Source of the DNA: an uncultured Actinomycetes bacterium
GTDB lineage: Bacteria > Actinomycetota > Thermoleophilia > Miltoncostaeales > Miltoncostaeaceae
Length of the DNA: 51,011 bases
Assembly (NCBI GenBank): GCA_937871165.1
Contig: CALMXK010000093.1
Coordinates: 1 to 51,011 of the forward strand
Direction of reading: 5' to 3'
In this document: piece by piece, positions 48,846 to 51,011 of the stretch
Layout of the letters: the number at the start of each line of letters is the position of its first letter
Position numbering within the stretch: the first letter of the stretch is position 1
Position numbers and translations under genes: made by a program
Notes under the pieces: generated by a model
Database searches by the model: none
Told to the model about the DNA's origin: nothing
What the model saw: only the letters and a program-made list of their open reading frames with translations

Positions 48846-49283
48846 ATGACCGTGTCCGCGATCGAGTTCTCCCGCCTGGGACCGCCGAAGCTTCGCCTGT
48901 ACGCCATGCGCTGCACCGACTGCAACACCTTGCACCCCTGGTGGGAGCACTACGTGTGCGAGAAGTGCAAGGGCACGACCCTCGTGCGTGAGCAGATGTC
49001 GGGCACGGGTGAGCTCACCAACTACACCGTCGTGTACTACCCGCCCCGGGACTTCCTTGGGCAGGAGCCGTATGTGGTCGGTCACGTGCGACTGGATGAG
49101 GGTGTCAGCATGCCCGCGCCGGTCGTCGGCGTGTCGGAGGACCAGGTTGAGGTCGGGATGCGTGTGAAGAGCGTCTTTCGCCGCATGAAGCTCGGCCATG
49201 AGGGAGACGTGTACTACTCCCAGAAGTTCGTGGTCGATCCGAACCCGCCGAAGCCCAAGAAGAAGGCTGCGGCCAAGAAGTAG
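48846..49283 (+). CDS. DUF35 protein with zinc ribbon and OB fold
   Basis: A 145-residue DUF35-family protein. The rubredoxin-like zinc ribbon has Cys23, Cys26, Cys38 and Cys41 (MRCTDCNTLHPWWEHYVCEK region), followed by the OB fold (GELTNYTVVYYPPRDFLGQE, GMRVKSVFRRM). The C-terminal tail is lysine-rich (KPKKKAAAKK). It starts 1 nt after the thiolase stop, so it is coupled to it. Such proteins tether thiolase and HMGCS-like enzymes into one complex. It closes the cluster, and a terminator follows. Confidence 0.9.
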   Translation: MTVSAIEFSRLGPPKLRLYAMRCTDCNTLHPWWEHYVCEKCKGTTLVREQMSGTGELTNYTVVYYPPRDFLGQEPYVVGHVRLDEGVSMPAPVVGVSEDQVEVGMRVKSVFRRMKLGHEGDVYYSQKFVVDPNPPKPKKKAAAKK

Positions 49284-49292
49284 TGGGAATGT

Positions 49293-49315
49293 CGGGGCCG
49301 CCACGTGCGGCCCCG
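49293..49315. terminator. Terminator hairpin between convergent genes
   Basis: CGGGGCCGC (49293-49301) pairs with GCGGCCCCG (49307-49315) around CACGT. It ends the acyl-CoA cluster and faces the convergent sirtuin-like gene. Confidence 0.8.
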
Positions 49316-49317
49316 AA

Positions 49318-50100
49318 TCATTTCGGCAGGTCGGGCTCGGTGAGCTCTTCGCCGCCGACCAGGTTCGCGAGTGCGACGAGCACCGGATCCGACGGCTCAC
49401 GCACGAGGACGCTTGCGTAGCGGTCGTACTGGGTGGGGGTTTCACCGAGCATGATGAGCGGCACCCCGCGTGTGAGTGGCACCGACGGCAGCAGACTCAT
49501 GGGGACCGCACGCAGGTCGCTGTCGATCACCACGAAGCAGTCGGCGGCCGTCGTCACCTCCCAGGCGGTGCGGACCGCGTCCTCGATGAGCGGCTCGCCC
49601 CACAGGGTCGATGAGGGCCGAAGCGGGTAGGCGCACTCGCGTGCGGTACAGCGGGGAACCGCGTCGGCTGCCGCATCGATCAGCGCCCGCACCTCCTCCA
49701 GGCCGTAGCGCTCCCCGCAGCGGGTGCAGCGTGCGGTCAGCAGATTGCCGTGGACCTCGATCACGTCGTGTGCGCCTGAGATCGTCTGGCGGTGGTCGAC
49801 GCTCTGGGTGATGAGATGCTCAATGATGCCGGCGTGCTGCAGACGCGTGAGCGCCCTGTGGGCGGGGGTGATCTCGCGCGTGGCCATCGTTGCCGCTGCA
49901 GGCAGTGTGGCCCGCCAGAACGCTGCCGGATCGGTGAGCAGCACTTCAAGGTTGGCATCCTGGGACCAGGTCGTGCGCGTCGCCTGAATGGCGTCCTCGT
50001 CGTACAGGCCAAAGAGCCATCCGGTGAGCACGACAACATGCTGGGCGCCAAGCAAGGCCGCGGCGATTTGCTGGTGGGCCGGGGTGGGTGAGTCAGGCAT
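49318..50100 (-). CDS. Degenerate sirtuin (Sir2)-like protein
   Basis: A 260-residue protein with the overall plan of an NAD-dependent sirtuin. The GAGxSxxSGIPxFR loop is lost (VVVLTGWLFGLYDE, residues 22-34) and TQNxD reads TQSVD (98-102). The catalytic-type His117 (EVHGNL), a zinc site with Cys125, Cys128, Cys151 and Cys156, and PLRPSSTLWGEPL remain. NAD binding and deacylation may be impaired or altered. It overlaps the MFS gene end by 8 bp and is the last gene of the methyltransferase-MFS operon that crosses the join. Confidence 0.8.
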   Translation of the reverse strand: MPDSPTPAHQQIAAALLGAQHVVVLTGWLFGLYDEDAIQATRTTWSQDANLEVLLTDPAAFWRATLPAAATMATREITPAHRALTRLQHAGIIEHLITQSVDHRQTISGAHDVIEVHGNLLTARCTRCGERYGLEEVRALIDAAADAVPRCTARECAYPLRPSSTLWGEPLIEDAVRTAWEVTTAADCFVVIDSDLRAVPMSLLPSVPLTRGVPLIMLGETPTQYDRYASVLVREPSDPVLVALANLVGGEELTEPDLPK

Positions 50101-51011
50101 GCAGTCTCGATGCGTGAGGTGACAGGCGATCAAGCGCGCGCAACCCGACAAACCATGTCCACGCGGTGGCCACGGCGGCGGCGGCGACAAGCACCCCGAG
50201 CGCCAGTGTACGTCCCATGATGTCGGCGAGGATGCCCACGATCAGCAAGGGTAGCGAGAACCCACCCAGGTAGCAGGCAACGTAATAGCTCGAGATGAGT
50301 TTGCCGCGGTCGGCGGGCGGGGCGATGCGGGTCGCAAGGTCGATGCCACCTTTGAACACGAGGCCGCACGCCGCTCCGGTGAGGGTCACGGCGCTGAGGA
50401 CGATCGTGGCGGAATGAAGCGGCGCGCCGACCACAACGCCGACAAAGCAGACGCAGGCGATCACGAGGCCCCACCCGATCGCGGGCGTCGGGGCCAGATG
50501 GCGAAAGACCAATTGACTGATCGCACCGCTCATCAACACCAAAAACCCCGCGGCACCGACCAACGCGTAGTTGGTGACACCGAGGTCCTGAACCTCGAAG
50601 ACGGGCACGATGGCAAGACAGACCCCGTCAAACAGTGAAAAGAGCATGCCCGAGGGCACAAGGACCCGCCAAAAGACGGCGCGCTCGGCGGCGGGCACTT
50701 CCAGGCGCAACTTGAGTGGCCGCCTCGGACCGGGTGTGACCGTCTCGGGAAGCGCCCACAAGATGACCAGAGCAATCGCAAGGCCCCCGAGGTGCACGGC
50801 AAATGGCAACCGAAGCGGTTCGGGCAGATACTCGGCGAAAAGTCCGCCAAGGCCTGGTCCGAGCGCAAGACCCCCGCGCACCGACACCGACGAGAGTGTC
50901 GCGACCTGCCCACGGCGCGCCGGGCGGGTCTGCTCGACCAAAAAGGCGGTGCAGGTGCCAAAGAACGCACCGGTGGCGGCCCCTTGAAGGGCGCGGGCGA
51001 TGAGGATGGCC
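50093..51011 (-). CDS. MFS transporter, C-terminal part (starts at 349 across the join)
   Basis: The larger, C-terminal part of the MFS transporter whose first 116 or so codons lie at 349-1. Counting the 77-bp repeat once, the frame is continuous and reads TAFLVEQTRPARRGQVATLS over the join. It has GPGLGGLFAEYLPEPLRLPF (motif C-like, helix 5) and long hydrophobic helices to the end. A cytoplasmic loop with PGPRRPLKLRLEVPAAERAV separates the two six-helix halves. The stop is 8 bp inside the sirtuin-like gene, so they are co-translated. The substrate is unknown. Confidence 0.85.
   Translation of the reverse strand, partial: AILIARALQGAATGAFFGTCTAFLVEQTRPARRGQVATLSSVSVRGGLALGPGLGGLFAEYLPEPLRLPFAVHLGGLAIALVILWALPETVTPGPRRPLKLRLEVPAAERAVFWRVLVPSGMLFSLFDGVCLAIVPVFEVQDLGVTNYALVGAAGFLVLMSGAISQLVFRHLAPTPAIGWGLVIACVCFVGVVVGAPLHSATIVLSAVTLTGAACGLVFKGGIDLATRIAPPADRGKLISSYYVACYLGGFSLPLLIVGILADIMGRTLALGVLVAAAAVATAWTWFVGLRALDRLSPHASRLHA
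50935..51011. repeat. Terminal direct repeat, right copy (circular overlap)
   Basis: Identical to positions 1-77. One copy should be removed to obtain the circular sequence of 50,934 bp. Confidence 0.95.

Noticed and set aside
1..51011. tRNA, rRNA and other structural RNA genes besides the riboswitch
   Set aside because: I saw no GTTCRANNC T-loop with matching arms and no conserved rRNA segments. A covariance-model scan would be needed to exclude small RNAs.

Overview
This window is best read as a complete circular plasmid of about 50.9 kb. The first 77 bases are identical to the last 77. A major-facilitator gene that runs off the left edge on the minus strand continues in the same reading frame from the right edge (349 + 842 = 1191 nt). 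Removing one copy of the repeat gives a circle of 50,934 bp. The window carries its own replication and partition block: a winged-helix-type initiator gene, an origin with nine copies of a 20-bp iteron, and a ParA plus small partner pair. I see no transposase, integrase, conjugation gene, rRNA, tRNA or CRISPR array. The high GC content, coenzyme F420 genes, frequent GTG starts, 4-bp start/stop overlaps and leaderless-looking promoters (TANNNT 7-8 nt before the start codon) suggest Actinomycetota. Separate cofG and cofH genes, rather than one fused fbiC, argue for a deep-branching class. The lineage call is inference.

Layout. 0-1.1 kb together with 49.3-51.0 kb: a junction-spanning operon of a PrmA-like methyltransferase, an MFS transporter and a degenerate sirtuin-like protein. 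1.1-4.3 kb: two aldehyde dehydrogenases and a small unknown protein. 4.3-7.2 kb: a TPP-riboswitch-controlled operon for uptake of a thiamine precursor. 7.2-11.8 kb: nitroreductase, HAD phosphatase, DHA2 exporter, a secreted unknown protein and an M14 peptidase. The exporter and secreted protein lie between two exact 22-bp copies of an iteron-related element. 11.8-20.6 kb: oxidoreductases and CoA metabolism (GMC oxidoreductase, SDR, acyl-CoA dehydrogenase, MaoC hydratase, PLP aminotransferase, IclR regulator, MenB/BadI-like crotonase) plus a 446-aa unknown. 20.6-27.3 kb: coenzyme F420 synthesis (cofG, cofH, cofE, cofC, cofD) with a ferredoxin-NADP reductase. 27.4-33.1 kb: a TRAP transporter divergent from two tandem acetoacetate-decarboxylase paralogues that look highly expressed. 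33.1-36.7 kb: YbjQ-like protein, ParA and partner, initiator, origin. 36.7-43.1 kb: a MoxR ATPase with a NorD-type VWA protein split over two genes, and an acetolactate-synthase-like enzyme flanked by two small paralogous proteins. 43.2-49.3 kb: six genes for acyl-CoA carbon-carbon bond chemistry: Ltp-like thiolase, DUF35 protein, CoA ligase, HMG-CoA-synthase-like protein, thiolase, zinc-ribbon DUF35 protein.

Together these describe a catabolic and cofactor plasmid. It imports a carboxylate (TRAP) and a thiamine precursor, can make F420, and encodes CoA activation, dehydrogenation, hydration, aldol/thiolase cleavage, decarboxylation and aldehyde oxidation. The substrate cannot be read from the sequence. 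The most unusual points are an apparently near-complete F420 pathway on a small plasmid, a CofH with a large extra N-terminal region, an archaeal-type thiolase/HMGCS/DUF35 triad whose HMGCS member lacks the catalytic cysteine, and iteron-like dyads placed far from the origin.
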